From assembly GCA_938030895.1 (NCBI GenBank), contig CALHIV010000015.1, positions 1 through 64,000 on the forward strand: DNA of 64,000 nt, given 5' to 3'. The notes under the pieces were generated by a model. It was not told the origin of the DNA, searched no databases, and saw only the letters and a list, made by a program, of their open reading frames with translations. This document shows positions 1 to 8,291 of this stretch, piece after piece; position 1 is the stretch's first letter, and every line of letters starts with the position of its first letter. Source of the DNA: an uncultured Nitrososphaerales archaeon. Its GTDB lineage: Archaea > Thermoproteota > Nitrososphaeria > Nitrososphaerales > Nitrosocaldaceae. The position numbers and the translations under genes are program-made.

Positions 1-205
1 TCATACTTCTCATTAATTCCCCTCTTTTTTCTTTTCTTTTCTATTCTTTTCTTTTTTATTATTTTATTATTATTTCTTCTTTATTTCTTCTTTATTTCTT
101 CTCCTCCTCCTTCTCTTATCCTTATTCTCCTTCTCCTCCTCTAGCCTCTCCTGCCCCTTCTCCTCTCCTCCCTCCCTTCTTTTTCTTATTTTTCTTCTTT
201 CTTTA
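1..205. repeat. Pyrimidine-rich low-complexity tract
   Basis: The plus strand is almost wholly C and T for about 200 bases, in runs of T3-T6 and CTC/CTT units, then changes to ordinary AT-rich DNA with a small palindrome (ATTAATTGATTGATCAATTAAT) near 205-227. No open frame or RNA fold is evident. It could be the 3' region of a gene left of the window. The rest of the stretch to 458 shows only AT-rich sequence and the promoter of the next gene. Confidence 0.75.
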
Positions 206-427
206 ATTAATTGATTGATCAATTAATTACTGTAGTTTAATGTATATAATGGTAGGCAGGCTGGTATTGTATGATGATCCTTCATATCCATACAGTATAT
301 CTCTACTCTAACTCATAATGCTCTCCTACTCCTTCTTTCTTACATGATCTCTTATATTCTAGAATATGAGTTATGTAACCGGTATTATATAACAATAATT
401 ACATAAATTTGCGCCTATATATAGAAA

Positions 428-438
428 AATATAAATAT
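428..438 (+). promoter_or_regulatory. TATA-like box before the RTX-like gene
   Basis: AAATATAAATA lies about 26 bases before the ATG at 459. This is the archaeal TATA distance if transcription begins at or next to the start codon, so the mRNA is probably leaderless. Confidence 0.5.
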
Positions 439-458
439 TAAGTAATAAATGTATTGGT

Positions 459-1937
459 ATGGCTGGTAGATCGCTGAATTCAACCATTATTACTGCTACC
501 CTGCTAATAGTGCTATCTATGACTGTTACAGAGGGTATTAGGATGGTATATGCTCAGCAGATAACAAGTGGTGAATGTGTTGGCTATACAATAGAGAGAG
601 GTGACTTTGATAACGATGGTGTGGATGAGGTTAAGGTTAATGGTATAGTGTATGAGAATGGTGCTATGATAACGCTCACTACTCCTCTTGGTACTAAGGA
701 ATATACTGTAAGGATTGCTACTCCAAGTACATGGGATAATCCATTTCTAGGCACAGACGGTAATGACTTCATAGTTGGTACCAATGGTGGTGATTACATA
801 AGAGGCAAGGAAGGAGATGACTTCATAGTTGGCTTTGGAGGTGATGATAGTCTTTATGGAGATTATATAGTAGGTACAGATGATGCAGATAATATAGAAG
901 GAGGAGATGATATATTATGTGGTAATGATGGTGATGATTGGCTTTTTGGAGATGGTATATCGGGAGGAGATGGTGATGATACAATAACTGGAGGTAATGA
1001 TATACTAGAGGGAGGAGATGGTAATGATCGGCTTTCTGGAGATTGGATATGGGGATGGGATGGTAACGATACAATAACTGGAGGTAATGATATACTAGAG
1101 GGAGGAGCTGGTGATGATTGGCTTTCTGGAGATGATATAGAGGGAGATGGTTGGATAGAGGGAGGAGCTGATACAATAACTGGAGGTAATGATACACTAG
1201 AGGGAGGAGCTGGTGATGATATTCTTTATGGAGATGATATAGTGGGAAGAGATGGTAACGATACAATAACTGGCGGTGATGATACACTAGAGGGAGGAGA
1301 GGGTAATGATATTCTTTATGGAGATTGGATACGGGGAGGATATGGTGACGATACAGCTTATGGTGGCAATGATATAATCAATGCTCAGGATGGTATTGTC
1401 AACAATGACAGTATAGATGGTGATTATATACATACTGATGTTGAGTCACCTACTCTAGGAGCAGAGGATGTATGTGCAAGTGATCCAGATACTGAGGTTA
1501 ACTGTGAGTATGATGATATATCTGCATTAGCAACTCTAACTGCAACTCCAGATACCATACCTGTTGGAGGTTCAGTAACAATAACATTCAACTCAAACGT
1601 TGATAGTCCAGTTAAGATAACTAGTGTAAGTGTAATAACACCACAACAGATTACATGCAACTATACTGCTGGTACACCAGTAATAGTGCCAGCAAATGGC
1701 TCATGGTCTGCTATATACCCCAATGATTTTGCCTCTGCATCAGGTTGTGATACAAATACTATAGGCACATATACAGTAACAGCATATACAGAGGTTGGAG
1801 ATCCAATAGTAACTACATTCAATACATCATTTAACGTTATACCAGAGATCATTACAGGTGTAGCAGGTATAACAGGCATAGTTGGTGCAGGGTTCCTCTC
1901 AATGCTCTTGTATAAGAGAGGTAAGAGGCAGAACTAA
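459..1937 (+). CDS. Secreted RTX-like calcium-binding repeat protein with C-terminal membrane anchor
   Basis: 492 residues. An N-terminal signal peptide (hydrophobic core about residues 9-25, likely cleavage after VYA near 32) leads into a long array of glycine/aspartate nonapeptide-like repeats (GGxGDDxLxGD type, about residues 100-320). In known RTX proteins such repeats bind Ca2+ in a parallel beta-roll. An Ig-like beta domain follows (about 355-460), then FNVIPE, a hydrophobic segment and the basic end YKRGKRQN. Export and anchoring therefore look Sec-type rather than type I. The tail resembles that of the protein at 17739-20075. Role unknown; a cell-surface or adhesion protein is likely. 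The start is supported by the TATA-like box about 26 bases upstream. Confidence 0.8.
   Translation: MAGRSLNSTIITATLLIVLSMTVTEGIRMVYAQQITSGECVGYTIERGDFDNDGVDEVKVNGIVYENGAMITLTTPLGTKEYTVRIATPSTWDNPFLGTDGNDFIVGTNGGDYIRGKEGDDFIVGFGGDDSLYGDYIVGTDDADNIEGGDDILCGNDGDDWLFGDGISGGDGDDTITGGNDILEGGDGNDRLSGDWIWGWDGNDTITGGNDILEGGAGDDWLSGDDIEGDGWIEGGADTITGGNDTLEGGAGDDILYGDDIVGRDGNDTITGGDDTLEGGEGNDILYGDWIRGGYGDDTAYGGNDIINAQDGIVNNDSIDGDYIHTDVESPTLGAEDVCASDPDTEVNCEYDDISALATLTATPDTIPVGGSVTITFNSNVDSPVKITSVSVITPQQITCNYTAGTPVIVPANGSWSAIYPNDFASASGCDTNTIGTYTVTAYTEVGDPIVTTFNTSFNVIPEIITGVAGITGIVGAGFLSMLLYKRGKRQN
960..1350 (+). repeat. Internal DNA repeats coding the RTX-like array
   Basis: A unit of about 90 bases recurs. 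The string ACAATAACTGG begins at 981, 1071, 1173 and 1263, giving spacings of 90, 102 and 90, all multiples of three. Copies are nearly identical over the stretch coding TITGGND, so the array probably grew by recent in-frame duplication. Confidence 0.85.
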
Positions 1938-2101
1938 AAGAGGTAAACTTTGTATAACTAGCTGTCTAGTAGATCTTCGTTTAGTATAACAAGTCGATTA
2001 ACCAGATAAGGTTAGTTGTATAATAACCAATAATAACCAATAAAGCAGTTATATAGCAAGGCATGTACTAAAACTAGCTAAACTAAAAATAAAAATTGTT
2101 A

Positions 2102-2434
2102 TTATTGTTGAGGCTTTGGGCAGCCCTCCATGGGCCATATATAGATATCCTTACCTGGTAACTGCCACAACTCTCCAGTGTAAAAGTCAGTATTATCTAT
2201 ATGGCATCTGTAGCATATGTTAACCTGCACATCAGTATCTGGTTTGCCTATCAACCTAAGGAACTCCTTTGCATACTCTACAGCCTTCTTATCATACTCT
2301 GCTGGTACCTCATCTACATCCTCAGCATCTGTTGGTATGAATACATCGAAGTGTATCCTCCTCCCATCTGCATATGTGTTGTATACAACCACATTCTTTG
2401 CCTTGCCAGTGTATGGCTTTAACTGCGCCTCCAT
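2102..2434 (-). CDS. DUF2024-like small protein
   Basis: 110 residues, soluble, with no signal peptide. The pattern HFDVFIP near residue 28, an A-x-x-YAKEFLRLIG helix, and CYRCH near residue 74 followed by a C-terminal MEGC match my recollection of the DUF2024 family, whose function is not established. The Cys-x-x-Cys-His group could bind a metal. The gene is divergent from coaD, with the two starts 62 bases apart. Family assignment is by motif recall only. Confidence 0.6.
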   Translation of the reverse strand: MEAQLKPYTGKAKNVVVYNTYADGRRIHFDVFIPTDAEDVDEVPAEYDKKAVEYAKEFLRLIGKPDTDVQVNICYRCHIDNTDFYTGELWQLPGKDIYIWPMEGCPKPQQ

Positions 2435-2496
2435 AGGCTAATCCCTATTACAATCTCATTTAAATCTTTTTATTAGAAGGTATATAACCTCTTAAG

Positions 2497-3033
2497 ATGA
2501 GGTACCACAAGGTTGCTGTAGGAGGCACGTTCGATATAGTGCACAAAGGACATATAGCACTCCTTGATAGGGCATTTGAGGTTGGGGATTATGTGATTAT
2601 AGGCATAACAAGTGATGCTCTAGTTGCAAGGATGGGTAAGAGGATAGCCAACGATTACGGTAGGAGAGTGGGGAACCTCTCATCCATCTTGAGAAGTAGA
2701 TACCCGTCTAGGAGATTTGATATAATCATGCTTGATGATGAGTTTGGTCCAACCATTACAGATCCAAGTATAGAGGCTATAGTGGTGAGCAGGGAGACGG
2801 AGCATAAGTGTAAGAGGCTCAATGAGATCAGGGAGGCTAATGGTATGAGACCATTGCATATCATTGCTATAGATCTACTGCTTGCAGATGATGGGGAGAG
2901 GATATCATCTAGCAGGATAAGGGCTGGGGAGATAGATGCTTATGGTAGGGTACTGAGATCAAGAGCAAGATCAAGAACAAGATCAAGAACAAAAGCAGGG
3001 GCAGGAGCAGGAGTAGGGGCAGGAGCAGGATAG
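2497..3033 (+). CDS. coaD: Phosphopantetheine adenylyltransferase, archaeal type
   Basis: Transfers AMP from ATP to 4'-phosphopantetheine, giving dephospho-CoA in coenzyme A synthesis. The N-terminus shows the nucleotidyltransferase motif GGTFDIVHKGH (residues 9-19), and ISSSRIR near 146-152 is the second nucleotide-binding signature. Archaeal homologues end at about 150-160 residues. Here a tail of RSR/RTR repeats and then Gly-Ala repeats is added (from about residue 158), coded by simple repeats. The tail is unlikely to be catalytic. A T-rich TATA-like stretch about 26 bases upstream fits leaderless expression. Confidence 0.9.
   Translation: MRYHKVAVGGTFDIVHKGHIALLDRAFEVGDYVIIGITSDALVARMGKRIANDYGRRVGNLSSILRSRYPSRRFDIIMLDDEFGPTITDPSIEAIVVSRETEHKCKRLNEIREANGMRPLHIIAIDLLLADDGERISSSRIRAGEIDAYGRVLRSRARSRTRSRTKAGAGAGVGAGAG
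2960..3032 (+). repeat. Simple repeat at the 3' end of coaD
   Basis: AGATCAAGA/ACAAGATCAAGA units run into GCAGGAGCAGG units, all in frame. They add about 24 residues of Arg-Ser/Thr and then Gly-Ala to the C-terminus. Confidence 0.85.
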
Positions 3034-3062
3034 AGCAATGAATAACTGCTGGGTTATGTACT

Positions 3063-4175
3063 CTACCAATCAAGCATGAACCTATCTACAATATCCTTTG
3101 CCTTCTCCCTCCTAACCTGGAACTCCTTCAGGTACCTCTTCACAGCATCTGCAAGATCATGCTTGCACTCATAGCATAGTAGCGAGCCACTCCTGCACTT
3201 CACATACCGTTCATCGGAGCTCTTCTCATCCTCGAACATGTACCTTAGGTACCAGAATACAGGGCATCTATCTGGATCTGCACCAAGCCTCCTCTGCAGC
3301 GCTACTGTTGGTTGCCCCCCAGTGAACGCATTCATCACCTTCCTCTCAGCAACCTCTGGCTCATCTGTAGTGAATATTGCTGTCTCTGGCTGCGATGATG
3401 ACATCTTGCCCTGCATCCCCAAGCCTGGGAGGAACTTGGAGTGTATCTGTGCAGGTTTGTAGTACCCTAACTTCTCAGCAACATCCCTTGTTATCCTCCA
3501 GTATGGATCCTGATCTATCGCAGCAGGGATTAGGCATGGTGTAGGCTTGCCTTCTAGCCTAGATGGGAGGAAGCATGGCGCAGCCTGTATTGCAGGGAAG
3601 AGTATCATCCCTATATTGGTTGAGGATGTGAACCCAAAGGTTGCCCTTACAGTTGAGAACGTTAGCCTCTTTGCAATCTCTATAGCGATTGGGTAGAGAT
3701 GGTTGATATGCTTGGTATCAACTATTATCCTACTCATCTCTGGCTTGAAGCCTACAGCGATTATGTCAAGTATGTTCTCATACGCATACCTACTTATCTC
3801 ATCCATGCTCTTCCCATCTGAGTAGAGGAACTTCTCATCATCAGTTACCTGGAATATCAATCTTGCATTGAAACTCTCTTGTAAATATCTTGTAAATACC
3901 CATGGTAGGATATGCCCTAGATGCACACTCCCAGATGGCCCCCTTCCAGTGTAGAGGTAGAACCTCTCACCCTTCTCATACATATCAAGGATCCAATCTA
4001 GATCCCTGTGGCTGAAGAAGTACCCTAACCTTAGTAATGGGTGTAACCTCCCAGCAAGCCTCTTTATCCTTGCAAGTAACGCATCATCTATTGGCTGGGT
4101 ACCAAACTCCCTAACAAGCCTTGCATAGTCTACCTCTCCTTCAACCTTCCATGGCGTTACAGTGAAGCCCTCCAT
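3063..4175 (-). CDS. trpS: Tryptophanyl-tRNA synthetase, archaeal/eukaryal type
   Basis: Class I synthetase charging tRNA-Trp. The ATP-binding HIGH motif appears as HLGH in GPSGSVHLGHILPW (about residues 78-91) and the second signature as KMSSS (about 259). The N-terminal extension MEGFTVTPWKVEGEVDY is typical of archaeal and eukaryal TrpRS. Length (370) is usual. A Cys cluster near the C-terminus (CRSGSLLCYECK) resembles a short metal site. The promoter sits just upstream, so it can be expressed independently of the MazG-like gene 38 bases upstream. Confidence 0.95.
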   Translation of the reverse strand: MEGFTVTPWKVEGEVDYARLVREFGTQPIDDALLARIKRLAGRLHPLLRLGYFFSHRDLDWILDMYEKGERFYLYTGRGPSGSVHLGHILPWVFTRYLQESFNARLIFQVTDDEKFLYSDGKSMDEISRYAYENILDIIAVGFKPEMSRIIVDTKHINHLYPIAIEIAKRLTFSTVRATFGFTSSTNIGMILFPAIQAAPCFLPSRLEGKPTPCLIPAAIDQDPYWRITRDVAEKLGYYKPAQIHSKFLPGLGMQGKMSSSQPETAIFTTDEPEVAERKVMNAFTGGQPTVALQRRLGADPDRCPVFWYLRYMFEDEKSSDERYVKCRSGSLLCYECKHDLADAVKRYLKEFQVRREKAKDIVDRFMLDW

Positions 4176-4195
4176 TGAAGGAGTACCATAACCAA

Positions 4196-4207
4196 CCTTT
4201 AAAAAGT
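4196..4207 (-). promoter_or_regulatory. TATA-like box of trpS
   Basis: On the minus strand CTTTTTAAAGG is centred about 26 bases before the trpS ATG, the spacing of a leaderless archaeal promoter. Confidence 0.55.
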
Positions 4208-4213
4208 GTTATT

Positions 4214-4474
4214 TTAATACTGCTTAAATGACTCTAGCTTCTTACTGTATATCCTCTCTATCGTAGCATAGGTATCCATGTTATAGAGCTTAGCCATGTA
4301 GTGTAGGAGTGCTAGACTCTCTGCTATCTCAACCTTTGCATGCTCCACATTCCCCTTCTCTATAGCAGATGCTATCTCTCCAACCTCTCTAACAAGATGT
4401 ATGAATGCCTTGCTTACATCATCACCAAATCTCTTACTATAGTACTCTACAGCAACATCCACAGCACCGCTCAT
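4214..4474 (-). CDS. MazG-like nucleotide pyrophosphohydrolase-related protein
   Basis: 86 residues, all alpha. REVGEIASAIEKGN followed by VEIAESLALLHYMAKLYN resembles the MazG/dUTPase-like helical core, in which paired acidic residues on two helices hold Mg2+ for NTP hydrolysis. Part of the acidic set is kept (E in REVGE, E in VEIAES), but the usual final ExxD is not clear, so activity is uncertain. It lies 38 bases upstream of trpS on the same strand. Confidence 0.55.
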   Translation of the reverse strand: MSGAVDVAVEYYSKRFGDDVSKAFIHLVREVGEIASAIEKGNVEHAKVEIAESLALLHYMAKLYNMDTYATIERIYSKKLESFKQY

Positions 4475-4511
4475 GCATACCCTACCTATAGCATATTAAT
4501 AAAGATTAAAA

Positions 4512-6011
4512 ATGCGAGCACACATCAAGCATCTGTTGATAGCACTACACGATATAGAGAGGAGGATTATACTCGCTCTTGGAGAGAGGAGAGAATGGGT
4601 AGGGTTGGATGAACTAAGCAAGCATACAGGATTGAATATGGATCAGATAAGGAGAGGGGTTGAGTGGTTAAGGTACAAGGGTATAATCAGCATGAGAGAG
4701 AGTACTGTAAAGCTTATAGGGATAGGTAGAGAAGGGCTTAAGATATTAGAGAGCAACCTGCCAGAGGTGAGGCTTGTAGATGCAGTTATGAGCATGGGAG
4801 GAGAAGGCGTTGGGGTAAGCCTGAGGGATGTAAGGAAGGTTGCAGATCTAACAGATGATGAGTTCAATGCTGCCATTAGGTATGCTAGGGAGAAGGGTCT
4901 GATAACAATAAGTGATGGCAAGGTATACGTAAGGAACAGTATTGATGCACAGAAGATGCCAGAGTACAGACTATTGGCAAGGCTAGGAGAGAAGGGTCTC
5001 ATTAGAGAGGATGAGTTGAGTGGGGAGGAGATCGACGCATGCAAGGTTCTTAAGAGCAGGCCTGAGTACATAGTTGAGAAGGATATGCGAGATGTCAAGG
5101 TTATACTCAGCGAGTATGGCAACTCTATCCTGAAGCAGATACTGGATGAACGGGAGAGGAACAGAAAGGAAGAGGAGGCTGTTATAAAGAGAATAGATGT
5201 GACTGCCCCTGCTCCCATGGTATATGCTGGTAGGAAGCATATACTGCAGGAGGTTATAGATGAGGTTAGGGAGGTACTGATAGGGATGGGTTTTGAGGAG
5301 ATAGATGGCGATATGGTACAGAGTTCGTTCTGGAACTTCGATGCTCTCTTCACACCACAAGACCATCCAGCAAGGGAGATGCAGGACACATTCTACATAG
5401 CAAATATGCATGCCAATAGCATAGATGCAGATCCAGATGTTGTGAAGAGGGTATCATCCATGCATGAAGAAGGGTGGAGGTATCGTTGGAGCAGTGAAGA
5501 GGCTAGGAGGCTGGTTCTTAGGACACATACAACTGCAGTAACTATAAGGTACATTGCAGAGCATAAGCCTGATGAGGCAAATGTATTCTCCATAGGGAGG
5601 GTATTCAGGAATGAGAAGCTCAGTTACAAGCACCTAGCAGAGTTCCATCAGGTTGAGGGTATAGTTGTGAGCAAAGATGCAACGTTGAGGGATCTCATGG
5701 GCATACAGCAGGAGTTCTACAAGAGGCTTGGCTTGAACAGGGTAAAGTTCTGGCCAACATACTTCCCATACACAGAGCCATCACTGCAGTCCATGGTATA
5801 CTATGAGAGGTTAGGCAGATGGGTTGAGCTCTTTGGTATGGGCATATTCAGGCCGGAGGTTACAGAGCCATTGGGTATGGATAAGCCAGTTCTAGCATGG
5901 GGTGGGGGTCTGGAGAGGATAGCAATGCTCAAGTATGGTATAGATGATGTTAGGGAACTCTACAGCAATAGGTTATCGATGCTTAGAGGTGCTGCAAAGT
6001 GCCAGTTGTAA
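4512..6011 (+). CDS. pheS: Phenylalanyl-tRNA synthetase alpha subunit
   Basis: Catalytic subunit of the class II alpha2-beta2 enzyme. Residues 1 to about 170 hold winged-helix-like modules typical of archaeal and eukaryal PheS. The catalytic core follows, with FDALFTPQDHPAREMQDTFY (motif 1-2 region), GRVFRNEKLSYKHLAEFHQVEG, and the C-terminal motif 3 WGGGLERIAML. Length 499 is normal. The 3' end overlaps pheT by 13 bases, so the two are translationally coupled. Confidence 0.95.
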   Translation: MRAHIKHLLIALHDIERRIILALGERREWVGLDELSKHTGLNMDQIRRGVEWLRYKGIISMRESTVKLIGIGREGLKILESNLPEVRLVDAVMSMGGEGVGVSLRDVRKVADLTDDEFNAAIRYAREKGLITISDGKVYVRNSIDAQKMPEYRLLARLGEKGLIREDELSGEEIDACKVLKSRPEYIVEKDMRDVKVILSEYGNSILKQILDERERNRKEEEAVIKRIDVTAPAPMVYAGRKHILQEVIDEVREVLIGMGFEEIDGDMVQSSFWNFDALFTPQDHPAREMQDTFYIANMHANSIDADPDVVKRVSSMHEEGWRYRWSSEEARRLVLRTHTTAVTIRYIAEHKPDEANVFSIGRVFRNEKLSYKHLAEFHQVEGIVVSKDATLRDLMGIQQEFYKRLGLNRVKFWPTYFPYTEPSLQSMVYYERLGRWVELFGMGIFRPEVTEPLGMDKPVLAWGGGLERIAMLKYGIDDVRELYSNRLSMLRGAAKCQL

Positions 6012-7651
6012 CACTACACCATGGAAGGCTTGAGAGGCTAGTAGGTAGAGGTATAGATGAGGTACTTGAGATGCTACCTTACATAGCACTCGATATAGAG
6101 GAGGAGGGTAGCGATTATGTAAAGGTTGAGTATAACCCAAACAGACCAGACTTCTCAACGGACTATGGTATAGCAAGAGCGTTAAAGGGCATCATGGGCA
6201 TAGAGCTAGGGCTACCCAGACTCAATCTTATCGGTAGCGTTACAACTACGTTTACTGTAGATCCGAGTGTGAAGGGTGTAAGGCCATATGTAGTAGCACT
6301 ACTAGCATTGGATGGTAGTATGGATGATGAGGATCTTAGGCAGTTGATAAGCATGCAGGAGGATCTGCACATGGGTATAGGGAGGAAGAGGAGGAAGGTA
6401 TCCATAGGCTTGCATGATTATGATAAGGTTGAGGGACCATTCTACTACACAACTGAGAGCAGAGGCTTCAAGTTCATCCCATTGAACTCTAGTAGGGAGA
6501 TGAGCCTACAGGAGATACTTGGCACTGATATTGGCAGTGCATATGGGCATATAATAAGAGGGCACGATAGATACCCAATAATAAAGGATGCAAATGGTAG
6601 TGTACTCTCATTCCCACCCATAATAAATGCTGAACTGACCAGGGTTACTGAACGTACAAGGAACATGCTTGTAGAGATAACTGCTACAGACCTCAAGGCT
6701 GCAAATGATGCCCTTGCTGTAATAGCTATAACCTTATCAGACATGGGCTTTAGGATAGAAGGTATAACCGTAGATGATGGTAGTTCTACACTAATACCTG
6801 ATATGGGGAATAGGGTGATGAACCTCCCAGTTGATAGATTAAACCTCTTGGGCCTCGATATCAGCAGGGATGAGGCTGTGGAGTGTCTGAGGAGGAGTAG
6901 GTTAGAAGCCAACATCATGGATGATCATATAGAATGTATAGTGCCAAGGTATAGGATGGATATAATGCATTGGATAGACCTTGTGGAGGAGGTTGCTATA
7001 GGCTATAATATATCGAGGCTAAAGCCAAGGTATCCCAGACTCAAGGCTATGGGTTCAAGGCATAAGATGCTAAAGGTGCTAGATCATGCAAGGGATGTCA
7101 TGGTTGGGCTTGGGATGCTTGAGGTTATCAACTTCAACCTTGTAAGCATGGATACTCAGTATACCATGATCGGGAGGAGTAGTGAGACTGCAGTTGTAGT
7201 TGAGGAGAGCAAGAGCAGAGAGCATGAGGTCCTTAGGAATTCTCTCATACCATCACTGCTAGATGTGCTCTCAAGGAATGTACATGAGCCATATCCGCAG
7301 AGACTCTTCGAGATAGGCAAGGTGTTCAGCAGGGATATGGACTCTATCAAAGAGGAGTGGAGTATTGCATCTGTTATAGCACATAGTAATACTAACTATA
7401 CTGAGGCAAAGTCATACCTTCAGGCATTATTGCACTCGCTCTTTGGAATAGGTGTAGATGAGGTGAAGACGGAGCCAATGGATGAGCCTCCATATGAGAG
7501 TGGTAAGGCAGCAGGGATACTCTTCAAGGGTAGGATTATAGGCAGTATTGGAGAGGTTAGCAGTAATGTTCTTAACAACTTCAGGATAAGGGTACCGGTA
7601 TCTGCATTCGAGGTAATAATATCAAGAGTATATACATATACCAAGGGTTAA
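5999..7651 (+). CDS. pheT: Phenylalanyl-tRNA synthetase beta subunit
   Basis: Non-catalytic subunit pairing with PheS. It shows the B3/4-like core and B5-type domain (IVPRYRMDIMHWIDLVEEVAIGY near residue 320), then the catalytic-like module that has lost active-site motifs in this family. 550 residues is the usual archaeal length. The GTG start overlaps the end of pheS by 13 bases in another frame; no better start lies nearby. Confidence 0.93.
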   Translation: MPVVTLHHGRLERLVGRGIDEVLEMLPYIALDIEEEGSDYVKVEYNPNRPDFSTDYGIARALKGIMGIELGLPRLNLIGSVTTTFTVDPSVKGVRPYVVALLALDGSMDDEDLRQLISMQEDLHMGIGRKRRKVSIGLHDYDKVEGPFYYTTESRGFKFIPLNSSREMSLQEILGTDIGSAYGHIIRGHDRYPIIKDANGSVLSFPPIINAELTRVTERTRNMLVEITATDLKAANDALAVIAITLSDMGFRIEGITVDDGSSTLIPDMGNRVMNLPVDRLNLLGLDISRDEAVECLRRSRLEANIMDDHIECIVPRYRMDIMHWIDLVEEVAIGYNISRLKPRYPRLKAMGSRHKMLKVLDHARDVMVGLGMLEVINFNLVSMDTQYTMIGRSSETAVVVEESKSREHEVLRNSLIPSLLDVLSRNVHEPYPQRLFEIGKVFSRDMDSIKEEWSIASVIAHSNTNYTEAKSYLQALLHSLFGIGVDEVKTEPMDEPPYESGKAAGILFKGRIIGSIGEVSSNVLNNFRIRVPVSAFEVIISRVYTYTKG

Positions 7652-7660
7652 TTTAATAAG
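7652..7660 (+). promoter_or_regulatory. TATA-like box of structured RNA 1
   Basis: TTTAATAAG begins one base after the pheT stop codon and is centred about 25 bases before the helix start at 7681, suggesting an independent promoter. Confidence 0.5.
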
Positions 7661-7680
7661 TTTAATCACATATAGTTATC

Positions 7681-7760
7681 ATGCCCGCAGAAGCGCACGT
7701 GGACGGGCTGGGATGAGCATGATGATTCCCAGTTTCACCCAGACGTGCTACAGCGGGCAT
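7681..7760 (+). ncRNA. Structured RNA candidate 1 (H/ACA-like guide RNA?)
   Basis: A GC-rich island in AT-rich intergenic DNA. ATGCCCGC (7681-7688) pairs perfectly with GCGGGCAT (7753-7760). Inside, GCACGT (7695-7700) pairs with ACGTGC (7743-7748), and CTGGGA (7708-7713) with TCCCAG (7727-7732). The apical loop has GA on both sides of GCATGAT, as in an L7Ae-binding K-loop. TACA follows the second stem at 7749-7752, giving a possible ACA box with the loop at 7733-7742 as pocket. The outer stem is extra for an H/ACA RNA. It is flanked by a TATA-like box and contains no reading frame. Confidence 0.55.
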
Positions 7761-7817
7761 ATATACCATCACATCCGTGTATAAGATGATAAAGTAACAG
7801 GTGATAAAATAACAATA

Positions 7818-7825
7818 TTATAAAT
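7818..7825 (+). promoter_or_regulatory. TATA-like box of structured RNA 2
   Basis: TTATAAAT is centred about 25 bases before the helix start at 7846. TAGTTAT follows at 7834-7840; the same heptamer precedes RNA 1 at 7673-7679. Confidence 0.5.
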
Positions 7826-7845
7826 GGATTGTGTAGTTATATTGG

Positions 7846-7918
7846 CCCCCGCAGAGAGTGCAGGGTGAGGTTAGCAACTGGCTTCCTATGAACCCTTGTG
7901 GGTCAGATGCGGGGGACA
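7846..7918 (+). ncRNA. Structured RNA candidate 2 (H/ACA-type guide RNA with K-turn)
   Basis: CCCCCGCA (7846-7853) pairs with TGCGGGGG (7908-7915), and ACA follows at once (7916-7918), as in a 3' H/ACA box. AGGGT (7862-7866) pairs with ACCCT (7892-7896). Above it GA on one strand faces TATGA on the other, giving tandem G-A pairs and a three-base bulge, the K-turn recognised by L7Ae. The strands between the two stems (about 7854-7861 and 7897-7907) would be the guide pocket. The spacing from pocket top to ACA is a few bases longer than usual. Target unknown; no reading frame. Confidence 0.6.
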
Positions 7919-7988
7919 TCAACAATCAACAATCAGCAATCAACAATAATAAAATAAATAATAAAGGTGTAGGTTGTGATGATCCCTT

Positions 7989-8291
7989 ATGGAAGAGGAT
8001 TACATCAGATTGGATGATGAGCAGATAAGTGTGAATCTAGCAAGGCTCAGGGGATGGAGGTTGGAGAATGGTAAGCTTACAAGGACCTTTGTATTCAGAG
8101 ACTTCAATGAAGCGTTTGGGTTCATGACTAGGGTTGCTCTAGAGGCTGAGAGGTTGAACCATCATCCAGAATGGTTCAATGTGTACAACAGGGTAAGGAT
8201 AGACCTTATCACGCATGATGTGAATGGGATAAGCAACTATGACTTTAAACTTGCTGAGAGTATAAACAGGATATATGGGGATGAGGGGTAA
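7989..8291 (+). CDS. Pterin-4a-carbinolamine dehydratase
   Basis: Dehydrates 4a-hydroxytetrahydropterin (PCD/DCoH family). The family signature is clear: [22 protein letters not shown] (about residues 56-77), with the His-His pair and later His of the active site. 100 residues is the normal length. No aromatic amino acid hydroxylase is in the window, so its pterin substrate here is unknown. The 3' end overlaps the following SDR gene, suggesting co-expression. Confidence 0.9.
   Translation: MEEDYIRLDDEQISVNLARLRGWRLENGKLTRTFVFRDFNEAFGFMTRVALEAERLNHHPEWFNVYNRVRIDLITHDVNGISNYDFKLAESINRIYGDEG

Noticed and set aside
823-1287. A 154-residue minus-strand frame within the RTX-like gene
   Set aside because: It is a Tyr/His/Leu-rich shadow of the GGA/GAT repeats on the other strand, with no plausible protein composition.
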